From positions 1,612,001 to 1,676,000 of the forward strand of contig JAKULF010000001.1 in assembly GCA_022661535.1 (NCBI GenBank): 64,000 nt of DNA. The letters are read 5' to 3'. Source of the DNA: Eutypa lata. Taxonomy: Eukaryota; Ascomycota; Sordariomycetes; Xylariales; Diatrypaceae. The position numbers and the translations under genes were made by a program. The notes beneath the pieces are model-generated. The model was given only the letters and a program-made list of their open reading frames with translations, was not told where the DNA came from and made no database searches. Below are positions 23,407 to 34,674 of this stretch, one piece after another. The number at the start of each line of letters is the position of its first letter. Within the stretch, counting starts at the first letter, position 1.

Positions 23407-24765
23407 GATCGTGCCTGGTCATGAGCTAGGAGACTTCTCAGTAAAAAGGTGTGGCCTTCACAGAACTTCCTGAATTGGAAGTGGGTAGGTGTCACCTAGG
23501 GCTTGCCTCAATATATAAAGGCGCTTCCGCCATATTTGACTTGGAACGGGCTCATTCTGCCGCCATCTAGGAGAAGATTAATGGTTTCAGGCCAGTTCGC
23601 ATTTTGCATCTGCAGTGTCTAGAAGATCTGCCGTGCACTAGGCTGGAAGACCTGGTCCTTGAACGAAAGCATACGTAGACTGAACTCGTTCATGATCGGT
23701 CTTCTCTTTAAATTGCATCTGCCCATAGTGTGCTTGAACGGCAGTTAAGAAACAGAACGTAGTTCATCCCTAAATTGATTAGCCGGCATTTGCCTGTCTG
23801 TGCTCTCGTCCCATGTTGAGATGGCGGGCGGGACTTATTAAACTTCTGACAGATGACGATCAAACGAGATGGGACAGTTTACCATCCGGCGTTTCCGAGA
23901 ATGGCCTCAACGACTGAAGGATTGGTGACTTTAGGTGGGGTTTTCTGGTAGCTCATAGCCCTAGGTATCCAAGATTATCATGGTGTGATAAAAGCTAGCG
24001 CATCACCTTAAGGATCAATCAATCGTATCACGTGAGATCATAGCTGCTGAGAGCTGCTACTGTACGCTATTACAGCTGGATTCCCGCTAGATAGCGTACC
24101 ATAACAGCTACGGTTTCACGTGATACGATTGATTGATCCTTAAAGTGATGCAGTTGTCGCATGCAGTTGTTTTGGTCAAAACATTGGCGGATGGCAGCAA
24201 TCCGGCCAATGCCGCTGCGAACAGGTGCCAATCCGATCTCATAATACGTAGTGAACTGGAGCTACCTCTACAGCTTAGGCGCAATACCTACCGAGGTATC
24301 GTATGTAGGTATTTACATACGCAGGTAGCCACGCAGTCGGGCAAGGGTGGTTAGGCTAATAGCTACTCTAGTATTATGTTGCGTTCAGCTAGATTTATAA
24401 GCCCAGGTAGCAATGGAAGCCTTGGCAACAGGGATCTTATAAAACCGGGCTCACACACACTAGGCCTCAGATCACTCATAGTAGCACGTACATCCTATCT
24501 AGCAAATCACCGCTTGTTATCGCAGTCCAGAGGCAAATATACGACTTCACTCCCGCTTAACGCCACTGGTGTGAAAGGCGTGTACGTCTCGGTGATACGG
24601 TTCATATGTTAAAGGTGTAGCTGAATGTCATAGTTCGTGGAACGCAGACGACATCCGGGTCACTGTTAAGCCGCAGGAAAGGTTGAATCTCTCAGCCCTT
24701 TCCCCTAGAGGTACTTAGTCAGGCCGTAGAACTAAGGCCGATGTTCGTGTGCACTTGGGGTGCTA
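23407..24765. other. intergenic region containing a MITE-like element
   Basis: About 1.36 kb between the start of the esterase and the 3' end of the nuclease-like gene. Apart from the palindromic element at 24000-24151, no gene is seen; open frames at 24133-24612 show no family features. Confidence 0.5.
24000..24151. mobile_element. MITE-like palindromic element, 36-bp terminal inverted repeats
   Basis: The left end (24000-24035, starting GCATCACCTTAAGG) and the right end (24116-24151) are inverted copies over 36 bases with one mismatch. The interior also folds back loosely (GTACGCTAT near the left arm against ATAGCGTAC near the right). At 152 bases with no coding capacity it fits a miniature inverted-repeat transposable element. 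No clear target-site duplication was seen at the outer ends, so the true ends may lie slightly elsewhere. The arms include the palindrome TCACGTGA. Confidence 0.75.
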
Positions 24766-26172
24766 TCATACGCAGTTCATAGCCACGTTACCATTGTCGA
24801 TAGCTAAGATATGCTGCTTGTACCAAGGCCAGTAAACTGTTTCTACCCATAAGGCCAGCTCGCGCAAAGAGCAAATCAAGCGGAAGATCCCAAGGATGGT
24901 ATCAGTACTACCGATGAGTTGTTTAGCCCATAGTACCTACGTAGAGTCAGAATTAGCATATATATAAGAGCAATGAAGCGAAAGCGGCGAATGACAACCT
25001 ACCGTTCCATGAGTATCTCTTGAGGTAGCGACGAACTGCCAGTCATGACCCTGGATGACCAGAGAGGGAAGAAATGGAATCATATCTGCACTGCTGGCTT
25101 GAGACGTAAGAAGCGACCACTGCGCATCCTGCCAGACCGTCACTTGCAAATGGGCCTCAGCCAGATGCTCGCCGGGTTTCTTAGACTCGGCGCTCACGGC
25201 GATGGGCCTCCGACATAGTGGACTATAATCCGTGTGGTTGACGGAGAAGCCGATAGAACGGCGGGAAAGGGCATGGAGACGTTGAGCGGCGAGATCCCCT
25301 TCAGGTGGTTCGATGTATATGCAGAAATCTACCATTTTAGAGCCCCTAGGATCACCAGTAAGTCGAGCGGTTGTGCAAGGTGCTGCGCTGACGATCTTGC
25401 TTCGTTCTGCTGTCCCACCCGATGCCAGAGCCAATTTGAAGACAGGCCAATGGGCAAGCATGTTCCACGATGGTTCAGCATGACCCATATTAAAGCATTC
25501 CTGAGCGGACATATAGATGTCAACCACCTCTTCCAGTGCGACCGCCTTGTAAACATCATCCTTTTTCTGTGGCGCGAATACATGTTCGTCGATATTCCAA
25601 AACAGCGAATCTATCGATCGTCGGGCCATCAAATCATCTCGGAGGGAATTGGGTATGACACCGCCTCGGGTAGCCAAGGTATCGAGGCGCATAAACAGTG
25701 CACGGAGTTCGACTGGGAAGCGAGGGTGCGCGGGGTTCATCTGCAGCACACATACGTCGAGGGCGCGCATACGTTTCGTCGGTGATCGAGACTTCCTGCT
25801 GCTACTAGAATTGGTGCTGCTAAAGGTGCTACCTGAGTCAGATGTGCCTCGTGCCCAACCCGACCCTACACGTGAAGCTGGACCTCGTGGTGTTGGCTCG
25901 CCCTCCTCTATCACAGCTTCGTCATCGTCATTGATCTTGTCAGTATGGTTGTAATCATCATCCCCAACTTGACGCGGCCGTTTCCTGTGAGGTGTTCCAA
26001 CAATGTTGTCTATGCTCTTTCCTCCAGCAGATGTCCCGGAAGCTGGTGACGGCATCTGGTGCTGGTGTTGTCGTTTCCGTTTCAGCTGGAGGTCGGTGGT
26101 ATCATGCGCAATGGCCGATTCGGGGACTCTAACTTCGCGAAGCCATTCGATAATTCCAGTGTGATTCTGCAT
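24766..26172 (-). CDS. fungal PD-(D/E)XK nuclease-like domain protein, 446 aa
   Basis: Two exons, 26172-25003 and 24936-24766, with a 66-base intron. The join T|VLWAKQLIGSTDT restores the family's C-terminal block, which the longer open frame alone misses. The first ~140 residues are low-complexity and basic (QLKRKRQHQHQ, Ser-rich, SRKSRSPTKRMRA), so nuclear location is likely. The conserved region runs from about 145 to the end, with an active-site-like arrangement of MVDFCIYI (Asp), PIAVSAESKKPG (E-x-K) and AHLQVTVWQDAQWSLL. This is the PD-(D/E)XK nuclease-like family, widespread and often multicopy in Pezizomycotina, with no established function. Activity is inferred from motif geometry only. 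Confidence 0.82.
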
Positions 26173-26810
26173 CGGATAACTTCAATCAATGTGGAAATAG
26201 ATGATCGCTACGTCGATTTGCCATCGGTGATGCATTACTGAGAGCTGCATGCGTGTATGTAGGTCAAGGTCTGACGAAATGAGATGTTGATTGTTTATTG
26301 TGAAAGATGCGAATCGCGAATGGCACGACAATCAGATGGCCCCTACCATTATCGAAGTGGTCCGTGCATGTTATGCTTAGTTCCCCCCTATTTTAACTAC
26401 TAATACCTCTTCAAGCGCCATTGCAAGCCTTCGAACCAACAGACGAAAAAGGCTACACGGATTGCTATATATGCGCTACTTGCTCTGGATTTAATCTTGT
26501 CGCTGAAGGTTCCAATGCCTCTTTCGAGATCTACTATCTGTTGTAATTCCTCTTGCTCACCTCGCTTTGTTTTCGACTTTAAATATAAAATCAACCACCC
26601 AAAGACTATAACAATCCTCATTGGTATCAAAAAACAACCAACAACACCAATGAAAGTGTTCCATTCATTGTTTCGGAGTTTCATACCTGCAATACTGAGT
26701 TGATGCTACTGTTATGTTCCAACAACATATTTGTGCACCATGATAGTATTTTGAATACATATATTGGTGTGCCCTGCCCCTAGCCGACATTTCAGACAAT
26801 CATCATATAA
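26173..26810. other. intergenic; possible small membrane protein frame at 26400-26684 (-)
   Basis: About 640 bases. A minus-strand frame of 94 codons (26684-26400) has two hydrophobic stretches (GVVGCFLIPMRIVIVFGWLI and YIAIRVAFFVCWF), so a tiny membrane protein is conceivable. Nothing else supports it. Confidence 0.3.
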
Positions 26811-28169
26811 TTGCAACAAGACCCCACTGGATTTTATTTCTACGGTAAACAGTGGAATATGAAGTCCAGTTCAAAAACTACGTCCTCCGACGAGGAAAAC
26901 CAGCTGCAATTTAACAATCATGACTTATCTGATTCAGATATACTTCAATCTCTTGCGCAGAAGCTCTGTGTAAAGATATGGCCCTCGGCGAACCCTGACC
27001 GGACCCTGATTCAAAACATCGGAGCGGGTAATTACAATGAAGTTTTAGGTATCACCATTAATGGTGACGGCAAATCGCGAACCTACCGAGACACCGATTT
27101 ACTCAAAGAGCTGATCTACCCACCTATACATATTGATGAGGAGGTCACTAAGAGAGCTATGAATAGGTTCGTGCTCCGCATTCCACGTCAGAGTGGTAGT
27201 ATTGCGAAATCAGTGGCCATACTAAAACATCTAGGTAAAAATGCCGACTTTAAAGTACCGGAGATCATTCATTATGATATTACTAAGAACAACCCAATGC
27301 AACTGAAGTACATTCTTATGAGTTGGGTTGAAGGTAAGCCGTTGTCTGAAATTTTGAAGGCTAACAAACTAGATCAGGATCAAAGAAGACGTCTCGCTAC
27401 AGAGCTCTCATTGTTTTACAAACAAATACAAGGCTTGAATAACAACACACCGGGTGAGATCTTCGCTGGACCGATTGGCAATGCCGGAATCGACAGCATC
27501 AGTTTACAACCAATCGGAACTGATCCCAATAAACAGGACCAAAGCCTAGTTCAGAGAGACAACAGTAAGTCGACCAGACCGACAAATGCCAACATGCTAG
27601 TTGATGCATACACGCGTAAACTCAAAGAAGCGAACAGCAACAAAGAATCTCCACTTCATAGCTTCATCCCGCAACTCGAGACCTGTTTAGACATCGCTGT
27701 TGGTTTATCTAAGTCTGGTTTGCTGGGAGATGATAGCAATTTCTGCCTCTTTCATACCGACTTCTTCCCGCGGAACATTATGTTAGACACCTCAAAAACG
27801 CCAATGATTACAGCAATTATTGACTGGGACGAACCCATATTCGCACCGAAATTTGCAACCTGCCTCCCGCCTGTGTGGCTATGGCAAGACTTGAATCGTC
27901 AGAAAGATGAAGTAGAGAAATTTGGTACTTGGAGCGCAGCCGATTCTGTGGAACATCGAGAAGTCAAACGAGTATTTGATGAAACCATGGGTTCCGAGTA
28001 TGTTAGGTTGGCTTATAGTCCGCAATATGTAATTGCCAGGCGACTCCTCAAGTTCGCTCGTGATCCAACTTGGCAGTGGAGGGATTGGTATATCGATGAA
28101 ATCGAAGAGATCAAACAGGAGTGGGAGAAGATTCTAGAACTGCTTCCAACTAGTAAGAAGCAATCTTAA
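26811..28169 (+). CDS. aminoglycoside phosphotransferase (APH)-type kinase, ~452 aa
   Basis: Single exon. It belongs to the eukaryotic-like kinase fold of the APH/choline-kinase type, which in fungi phosphorylates small molecules that are mostly unknown. Visible motifs are RFVLRIPR (an equivalent of the ATP-binding Lys strand region), PEIIHYD and YILMSWVEGKPLSEI (hinge), HTDFFPRNIMLD (Brenner motif with the catalytic Asp) and AIIDWDEP (metal-binding Asp). A second Met at 26859 (MKSSSK) is an equally plausible start and would remove 16 residues. The central part (about 220-270) is a polar insert. Base composition is more AT-rich than neighbouring genes and there are no introns, which may indicate a separate history. 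Confidence 0.8.
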   Translation: MQQDPTGFYFYGKQWNMKSSSKTTSSDEENQLQFNNHDLSDSDILQSLAQKLCVKIWPSANPDRTLIQNIGAGNYNEVLGITINGDGKSRTYRDTDLLKELIYPPIHIDEEVTKRAMNRFVLRIPRQSGSIAKSVAILKHLGKNADFKVPEIIHYDITKNNPMQLKYILMSWVEGKPLSEILKANKLDQDQRRRLATELSLFYKQIQGLNNNTPGEIFAGPIGNAGIDSISLQPIGTDPNKQDQSLVQRDNSKSTRPTNANMLVDAYTRKLKEANSNKESPLHSFIPQLETCLDIAVGLSKSGLLGDDSNFCLFHTDFFPRNIMLDTSKTPMITAIIDWDEPIFAPKFATCLPPVWLWQDLNRQKDEVEKFGTWSAADSVEHREVKRVFDETMGSEYVRLAYSPQYVIARRLLKFARDPTWQWRDWYIDEIEEIKQEWEKILELLPTSKKQS

Positions 28170-28771
28170 GGTGAGTAAAGAGCACGCAGACGTATCTCAC
28201 AAGCAGTGAAAGTATAGTAGGCTATGGAGAGAAAAGTATTGAATTTATAATAAAAGTCGTTCGCTGCAATCCGTAAAGTTCTACCCTGCGTTGTTGAACG
28301 TCATTGATATATCCTCTCGTCAGTAGAGAAACCCATGCCTAATTAATTTACCCTTCTATCATATCAGAACGACAAGGACCCAGGACAGCTTCATCAGTAG
28401 TCTATGTCAGGAATCCGCGTTAGAACAGTCTAATGATTTGAGTTGATATCCAATTACAAACGCCTGAATAGTGATATTGACAAACTCTGTCGCCACCTTC
28501 CTGGACTGGTGTTTCGAAGTAGTTACATTATACGCTTGCTTAATCACCTGATTTCTCACAGTAAGAGTTTATGCCATGTTGATCTCACATTGCACCACTC
28601 CTAGTTTATAAACCTCGTTTCGTCAATATGGAGGTCAAGCATGTATCTGGACATGGTTATCTATAGAACTATATACTGCTAGCTACTCTCTTCGTAGTTC
28701 AGATGTAATTAGATAACCATTCCCACCACACTCCCAGTCTTCGCCCTCTCAATCAACAAATAATTACTATC
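28170..28771. other. intergenic between convergent genes, no gene seen
   Basis: About 600 bases between the stops of the APH-type kinase and the aldo-keto reductase. Moderately AT-rich; presumably holds both 3' ends. Confidence 0.5.
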
Positions 28772-29920
28772 TTAGTTATATCCGATAGGACGAGCGTTCC
28801 GAACAATAGCTAGTTTGCCTGCCGTGCCCATCAAAGGTTGCGGCTTGCAAGTCTCGTTGATCTCAGGACCAATAAAGTTATTGGGGAATCCCACATCAAA
28901 AGGAACGACACTCTCAAGGAACTCAATCTGCTCGTCCGTCAACTTGATCTTGAGAGAGTGGATGTTGTCCTCCAGATGCTCAATCTTGCGCCCACCCACG
29001 ATGGGGAAAACGTATGGGTACTTGGACATCACATATGCAAGCGCGATTGCTGTGACAGATTCGATGCCGTGTTGCTCAGCAACTTTAGCGAGTGCGTCAC
29101 TCATACGGACATCATCTTCGGTCTGCCCTGTGCCGCGGAGGCTTCGAAGAGGCTCGCCTGCCTTACGGCGTTCCTCGATGGCCTTACGGGTCTGGAATTT
29201 GCCTTGGCCGAGAACGTCCCAAGGTGCCAGGGCCATCCCAAAGGCTCTAGCCATTGGGATGATGTCGCGTTCAAAGTCTCGTCTCATCACATTCCAACGA
29301 CCCTGGTAGATAACGAACGGTGTCTTCCCGTGTGCCTTGGCATAGGTGTTTGCAGCACTGACAACCCATGCCGGGCTATCGGAAATGCCTAGGTACAAGA
29401 CCTTGCCCTGCTGCACGAGAATGTGAAGAGAGTCCATGACCTCTTCGATTGACGTTGTCCAGTCCCACCAGTGCAAATACAGGATGTCGATAAAGTCAGT
29501 CTGCAACTTCTTGAGAGAATCTCGAACACTCATATGCAAACTTCTCTTGTGGTTGCCACAGAAGTTGACAGCGTTGCCCTTGCCTAACTTATGTGATCTG
29601 TAATCAGTGGTGAACTTAGTAGCGAGTACAATCTGATCGCGATTCTTTCGAGAAGCCATCCACTCTCCGAGCCAGGCTTCGGATTCTTCATCTTGATAGT
29701 TGTTGGCAGTGTCGATGAAGTTGCCTCCCGCCTTGTAATACGCGTCGAGCAGCTTGAAGGATTGGTCCTTATCCATGCTCCCCATGAAGCTGGTCCAAGA
29801 ACTACCGATGGACATTGCCCCCAGCTGGAGAGGAGAGACTCGGATCCCCGCATTGGGGCCAAGGATACGGTAACGGCCTAGCTCCGTCGTGGGCTCAGGG
29901 GCGGGAGCAAAGAGAGACAT
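28772..29920 (-). CDS. aldo-keto reductase, aryl-alcohol dehydrogenase type (AKR9-like), 382 aa
   Basis: Single exon. An NADPH-dependent (beta/alpha)8-barrel reductase of the aryl-alcohol dehydrogenase/norsolorinic-acid-reductase type, acting on aldehydes or ketones in the cytosol. The catalytic tetrad is visible: Asp and Tyr in [15 protein letters not shown], Lys in [10 protein letters not shown] and His in [10 protein letters not shown]. Later segments [36 protein letters not shown] and [12 protein letters not shown] are typical. The start is set by [18 protein letters not shown], normal for the group. Upstream DNA to about 30000 should hold the promoter. No cluster partner is adjacent, so the physiological substrate cannot be named. 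Confidence 0.92.
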   Translation of the reverse strand: MSLFAPAPEPTTELGRYRILGPNAGIRVSPLQLGAMSIGSSWTSFMGSMDKDQSFKLLDAYYKAGGNFIDTANNYQDEESEAWLGEWMASRKNRDQIVLATKFTTDYRSHKLGKGNAVNFCGNHKRSLHMSVRDSLKKLQTDFIDILYLHWWDWTTSIEEVMDSLHILVQQGKVLYLGISDSPAWVVSAANTYAKAHGKTPFVIYQGRWNVMRRDFERDIIPMARAFGMALAPWDVLGQGKFQTRKAIEERRKAGEPLRSLRGTGQTEDDVRMSDALAKVAEQHGIESVTAIALAYVMSKYPYVFPIVGGRKIEHLEDNIHSLKIKLTDEQIEFLESVVPFDVGFPNNFIGPEINETCKPQPLMGTAGKLAIVRNARPIGYN

Positions 29921-30928
29921 ATTGGCGGATCGACTAATTCAAGAGCGGGGTAAGGTTGAAGTTGTAGGTGTCAATGGTCTGAAGGGGTTATATAGGTTGA
30001 TAGTGTTGTTGGAAGACCTCTAGCTATTCATGATTTATCGGGCAGAGACTCTTTTATATATTCGACCATGATCCGTGGACAAGCATGCCATGACATCATA
30101 ACCTATCATATAGTCTAGACGGTCGACAGGACCGTTCTGTCCCCGTAATAACGTTGAGAGAACCAATTCATAGCCACGGTACGGTCTCAGGCATGCACTA
30201 GCACGTTTGACATCACCGAAGTGAGTCCTAGTGAGAAAAAAAGAAGAAAAAAGAAGATATCGCGCTCTGTGATGTGTTACTAAGGTGTCAATTCAGTCTC
30301 ACTGTGTCCGTAACTCCGTGAAGTATTAGCAGTTGAGTACCGGTGATAACGGCCGAGAGTGTCCTTAATTCCTATGCAGCTACGGGGCCATATCACGTTG
30401 TCACCTTCTTAGCCTCCCGTTGATTCTAAAGACCGGTAGACACCGGTCGGCAGAGGTTGCTTCCCCTCTTGTTCATTCATTCGTTCCTCCACTACGCTAC
30501 CTACGTACTGCAGATATCCAATCCACGTCTACCTGAGTCAATATTGACAATGGACCAATCGAGAGTTAATAACAGGATTCAGTTGTCGCGTTGCATTGCG
30601 GAGACACTTGGCGCCCTAATGCAAGTTGATGACACCCGCATCGACATGGTTTGCTTAGCTCCTAACTTTGGTAGATCGGCGTTAAACTCCAAAGAGGCGA
30701 AAGGGGCTACACTTTCAGACTTTAAACTTCACACTCCACCACCCCAACCACGCCACACCGGACCATATTCCAACTGCTTCTGTCATCAACTTGCATTCAA
30801 TACTAGTATTGTCGTTATTCTCTGTCGTTATACTCTTTAGACCACCACCAATCACTGTGACGGGACCTTATTACAGAATCATAACTCCGTTTATCTAGGC
30901 GGGTTCTAGTCTCTACATCGGCTTTATC
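29921..30928. other. divergent intergenic region
   Basis: About 1 kb between the aldo-keto reductase start and the bZIP-like gene start. A frame of 127 codons at 30457-30840 overlaps the likely leader of the downstream gene but shows no family features. It contains two short A-rich runs near 30236-30256. Confidence 0.45.
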
Positions 30929-31919
30929 ATGACTAGCCCCGATGCTGGTGATGCTCTATTACAAGTTAGTGCCATGGACAGGTGGATAAGAGATGAGGAA
31001 GACTGGTCAGGCATATCGGATACGAAAGAGAGAAGGAAGATTCAAAATCGTCGTAATCAGCGGATACACCGTATGATGCAAGGGCCGATCTGGAGTTACT
31101 TCGAATGAATTAGCTAATGCTTGCTTGGTAGGATCCAGGAGACGGAGGGAAGTTGACTGCCCTGACATTACCACGGAAGGTCAAGAGCTTGTACCGGCCC
31201 AAGCTTCTTCGGCTTCGACTACTTCTCTGACCGCAGCACAACAGCATCATATTAATTCTGGTATCGAGGCAATCGCCCATGCCCTTACCGGTGTCAATAT
31301 CCTGGATGCGCTGTCAGAGAATAACCAGATGATCCTTGAGCATTTCAAAGTTCTCGCGTATCAATATTACAGGACACGCACACCACAGCTAACGCTTCTG
31401 CCAAGTTTGTCCCAATTTAACTTCCTTCGCGCTCTGCTAGCGAACGTCGAGGTATTGAATCTGTCATCTGAACAGATGAGTGATGAAGCTTTCTCTCCCT
31501 TCAACACATTAGATTCTTATGAGGCCCAGCCCCAGGCTTCCGGCACGACTTCTCACTCGTTAATCTCCATATCTCAGCTTCCAGCTGGGCTGCAGCCGAC
31601 ATGTCTACAACGTGCCACGCTGCATCACCCTTGGATTGACTTGATCCCTATCCCTGAGATGCGAGATAATATGTTCCGGCGAGGTCTAGAGTCCTTTGAT
31701 GAGGATCAGCTCTGTCATGATATGCGCGGGTACATCCCAGGTCGCAACCCGGGCATCCTTGTTTGGCGTGATCCTTGGGATTCAAGTGGGTGGGAGGTGA
31801 CGGAAGCATTCGCAAAGTCCTGGGGATGGGTTATTGCCGGTTGCTGGGATCTTCTAAATTCCACAAATAGATGGCGCGCACAACGTGGCGAGGGGCCTCT
31901 CTTCCGTATCCCATCTTGA
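30929..31919 (+). CDS. bZIP-type regulator with DUF3425, 309 aa
   Basis: Two exons, 30929-31070 and 31132-31919 (930 nt). The 61-base intron splits the basic region, and splicing gives RRKIQNRRNQRIHRSRRRRE after EDWSGISDTKE, the usual opening of this fungal family (W-x-G-[IV]-x-[DT]-x-x-ERR-x-x-QNR-x-NQR). A leucine zipper is weak or absent, as is common here. The C-terminal half is the DUF3425 region (FNFLRALLANVEVL, then HPWIDLIPIPEMRDN and GWVIAGCWDLLNSTNRWR). It should be a nuclear DNA-binding regulator; targets are unknown. Without the splice only the DUF3425 part would be predicted, so automatic annotation may miss the basic region. Confidence 0.85.
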
Positions 31920-33519
31920 ACCATATATTTGGCAGAATACCACCGCTGCTATAGATAGGAACAACAGATGTTACTCTTAACAATCAAGGACAAGTGACCT
32001 GCTACTAACTCCAATATTGTTGATGAAAATGTATATCTATGAGCGCAAATCCAGTAAAGTTAGCCTTTTTATACAATTCTACATAGTTAGATCCACATGT
32101 AAAATCCAATGACCATTCTAGTCAGAGTCTACTGTAGAGATATTCGCTATAAACCCCTAGGCAAATGCTGATCGATTCCTGCGAAGAAATAATAGGGGCC
32201 CGAATGTTCTAGTTCATTCCACCTAGCTGACCTGTTCTTGGGTATAAATAGGTACAGGGGTGAGCTTGGCGGACCAATGGAGTGTATCTCGGCGTGGATA
32301 CCCACCCCTTTCGATAGTGCTATCCAACCATCTCGAATAGTTCTACGCTAATACCGTTCCTTACATATCGACTTGAAAAAGAACTCTAAGATGTCTTTGT
32401 ATCTTGAATTGGAGGCTCTCTTTAACTAGTTTAAGCCAATCATAACTCGTATCAGGTCTACCTTTACTGGTCACGATGTATATGCAATATTCAATACCAT
32501 TACTCCTTTCCAGAGGTCGAGTTGACAGTATTAGGTATACCATCGCAGGAAATGCCACATCTAGCTGTTAATAGGCCATATTACTTAACCCTGCCGCGGA
32601 TTTTGATTCAACCTGACAGGAATATCTGTTTTTCAGTTCTTTCCGGTCTAAGATTGTAAAGTCTATCCTCGGATATGGAAGCAAGCTCGCTTAGCGAGCC
32701 TCGCTGAACTACCTAGAAGTCATATCTCAACTTCGATGCGGTAGTAGCTCTCCACGATCATCCATGTTCTCATCAAGAACTAATGTAGATTTATGGTTTC
32801 AACATTGCAGTGCTCTTTTCAAGGGAATACACATTCGAACATTCGTAGTGGTGGTGCCCCTATCACGTCAAGTCTACGCCGCTATAGGCTCATATGGTCT
32901 TGGTCATGATTGAAGGATGAGCTGGCAAAGTCGGGACTAGCGGATTTTATTAGCTAATTAAAAGCGAGAACATCAGTTTCTTAGCCACGGCATCGTTGAG
33001 AGTTGGACAATATCCTTATGTAAGGTAAAAGCCCTCTCACCCAATACATATGCTGAGTTTTGCTAACAGACATAGGCTGATAAGGTGTATTGGCTAACCC
33101 TACTGTTGTTGCCATGTCCAGGAAGAGAATCCTGAAGTTTATTTTCGTCTCTGGGACAACGGAAACAAAACCACTGTGTTGACCTGGATTATGAAAGTAG
33201 GAGTTAACATTATATCTAAATTCCCTAAATTCCCTACAGTTGTATGTATGGTATGTATGGTATTTAGTACTTTGCTATAAGTTTAGGTATCTACCTTAGC
33301 TACCTAACTAGTTAACTAAGATCTAAAGTTGATATTAGGTAGTAGATACCTAAGTACTTAACATTACCCAATTACCAACAACCAAGTCATCTCATCCCCA
33401 TCAACAGCAACCCCCATCGCGATGCCCTCATTGCGACACCCCCATCGCAGCGACGACTCTTTCTTTCCTAATAATACCAGCCATTCAATACCAACGGTAT
33501 TTTTTCGGAATTCGGAACA
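31920..33519. other. 1.6 kb intergenic, AT-moderate, with TAGGTA-type simple sequence
   Basis: No supported gene. A minus-strand frame at 32558-32361 (65 codons) and a plus-strand frame near 33110-33230 show no recognisable family. From 33238 to 33360 there is simple sequence (TGTATGG and TAGGTA/TACCTA steps), about 160 bases before the next gene. Confidence 0.45.
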
Positions 33520-34674
33520 ATGAGCGACCAAATCGACTTTACCCACCTCCCCGACCTTCGGGACCTTCTTTCCGGTAAATCTCTTGCATATCGAGGCATT
33601 CTCTCCATTCAAACTCCAGTCGTCTATAGTGGCGACCATAACGAGAATTCTCTGTATATGAATGGCATCGACGTCCTGCTCTGCGTCATTCGCCATTTGT
33701 ATTGTCAAATGCCGCCTGATTTCAGCGGCGATCCGAAATTCAGTTCACCCGCCGTTGTCTCCAAGATCCGGGGCGAATATGAGGAGATCAACCCGTTGCT
33801 TCGCCTGGCATGGTCTGACTTGAAGCGGACCGACACGTGTATCAGCGCACAGAACAACGTGCGATGCAAAATCGCCAAATTCCTGGAGCAGAGTCCCGGA
33901 GTTTCCGGCCTCTCCTTCATGGAATTGGTAGAGAGCCCTATCATGCATCGCACCCTATTCAGCACAGAGTGTTTCCAACTTTTTGACCGCATGCTCCTAT
34001 CCCAACCCATCAGTGAGGACATGGCTGCAGCCCCTCCAGGTGTCCACGTTCCTACCAATAACGAATGGGATGCAGAGGATGCTTGGGCCGATCCGGTAGC
34101 TTCAGCGAAGGCTAGCCTGGTTACCTGGGATGGCCAGGGTGATCTAGCCAACTTCATCAGCGACAAGTTCGGTCTATTTACGTCCCAGAGGGTTAAGAGG
34201 GCCTACTTCTGGCAGGGAAACCGGGGTGCGATCATTAGAGTGCTCTACAAGGCACCTCTGGAGAACCCGCAAACGTATTCTCAGCTGAGAATGCTGAAAA
34301 TCGAAGACAAGAGTCTGATCATTCCCGACGAGACGCAGCCGAAGAGCTTTTTGAGAGAGGCGAGCACTGGGATGTATGTTCTCACCACGGTCGTGCGGCT
34401 GCGAATGAAGCCTGATGAGAACGACCTGCTTCGACGCTATGGTTACGAAGGGCAACGTTTACTCGAGGAGGTCGGCTGGCAGTTTTCTAGAGATGATTGG
34501 CGACTCGGTGAGCCGGGTCGTCAATACTTCCTCTTCTACGCCTATGTCGAAGATCAGATGCCGACTGCCAACCTTCCCGAAGTCTTGAAAGAGCCTCGAA
34601 AGGCGACGAACCGAGTAGCTGAGAACTACAGGTGGCTGGAGAACGCTTGTGGTGAATCCAGCGGTGATACTTGA
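33520..34674 (+). CDS. hypothetical protein, 384 aa
   Basis: Single exon with strong coding character (balanced composition, no low-complexity). No family is recognised. The N-terminal third (MSDQIDFTHLPDLRDLL, GIDVLLCVIRHLYCQMP) looks helical; the C-terminal part (about 225-384) contains KRAYFWQGNRGAIIRVLY, TGMYVLTTVVRLRMKP and RQYFLFYAYVEDQMP, which read as beta strands. No signal peptide or membrane span. The start Met is preceded by a reasonable fungal context (GGAACAATGA). It may be a lineage-restricted cytosolic protein. Confidence 0.65.
   Translation: MSDQIDFTHLPDLRDLLSGKSLAYRGILSIQTPVVYSGDHNENSLYMNGIDVLLCVIRHLYCQMPPDFSGDPKFSSPAVVSKIRGEYEEINPLLRLAWSDLKRTDTCISAQNNVRCKIAKFLEQSPGVSGLSFMELVESPIMHRTLFSTECFQLFDRMLLSQPISEDMAAAPPGVHVPTNNEWDAEDAWADPVASAKASLVTWDGQGDLANFISDKFGLFTSQRVKRAYFWQGNRGAIIRVLYKAPLENPQTYSQLRMLKIEDKSLIIPDETQPKSFLREASTGMYVLTTVVRLRMKPDENDLLRRYGYEGQRLLEEVGWQFSRDDWRLGEPGRQYFLFYAYVEDQMPTANLPEVLKEPRKATNRVAENYRWLENACGESSGDT

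Noticed and set aside
30457..30840. Plus-strand 127-codon frame upstream of the bZIP-like gene
   Set aside because: No recognisable motif, and it covers what should be promoter and leader of the downstream gene.
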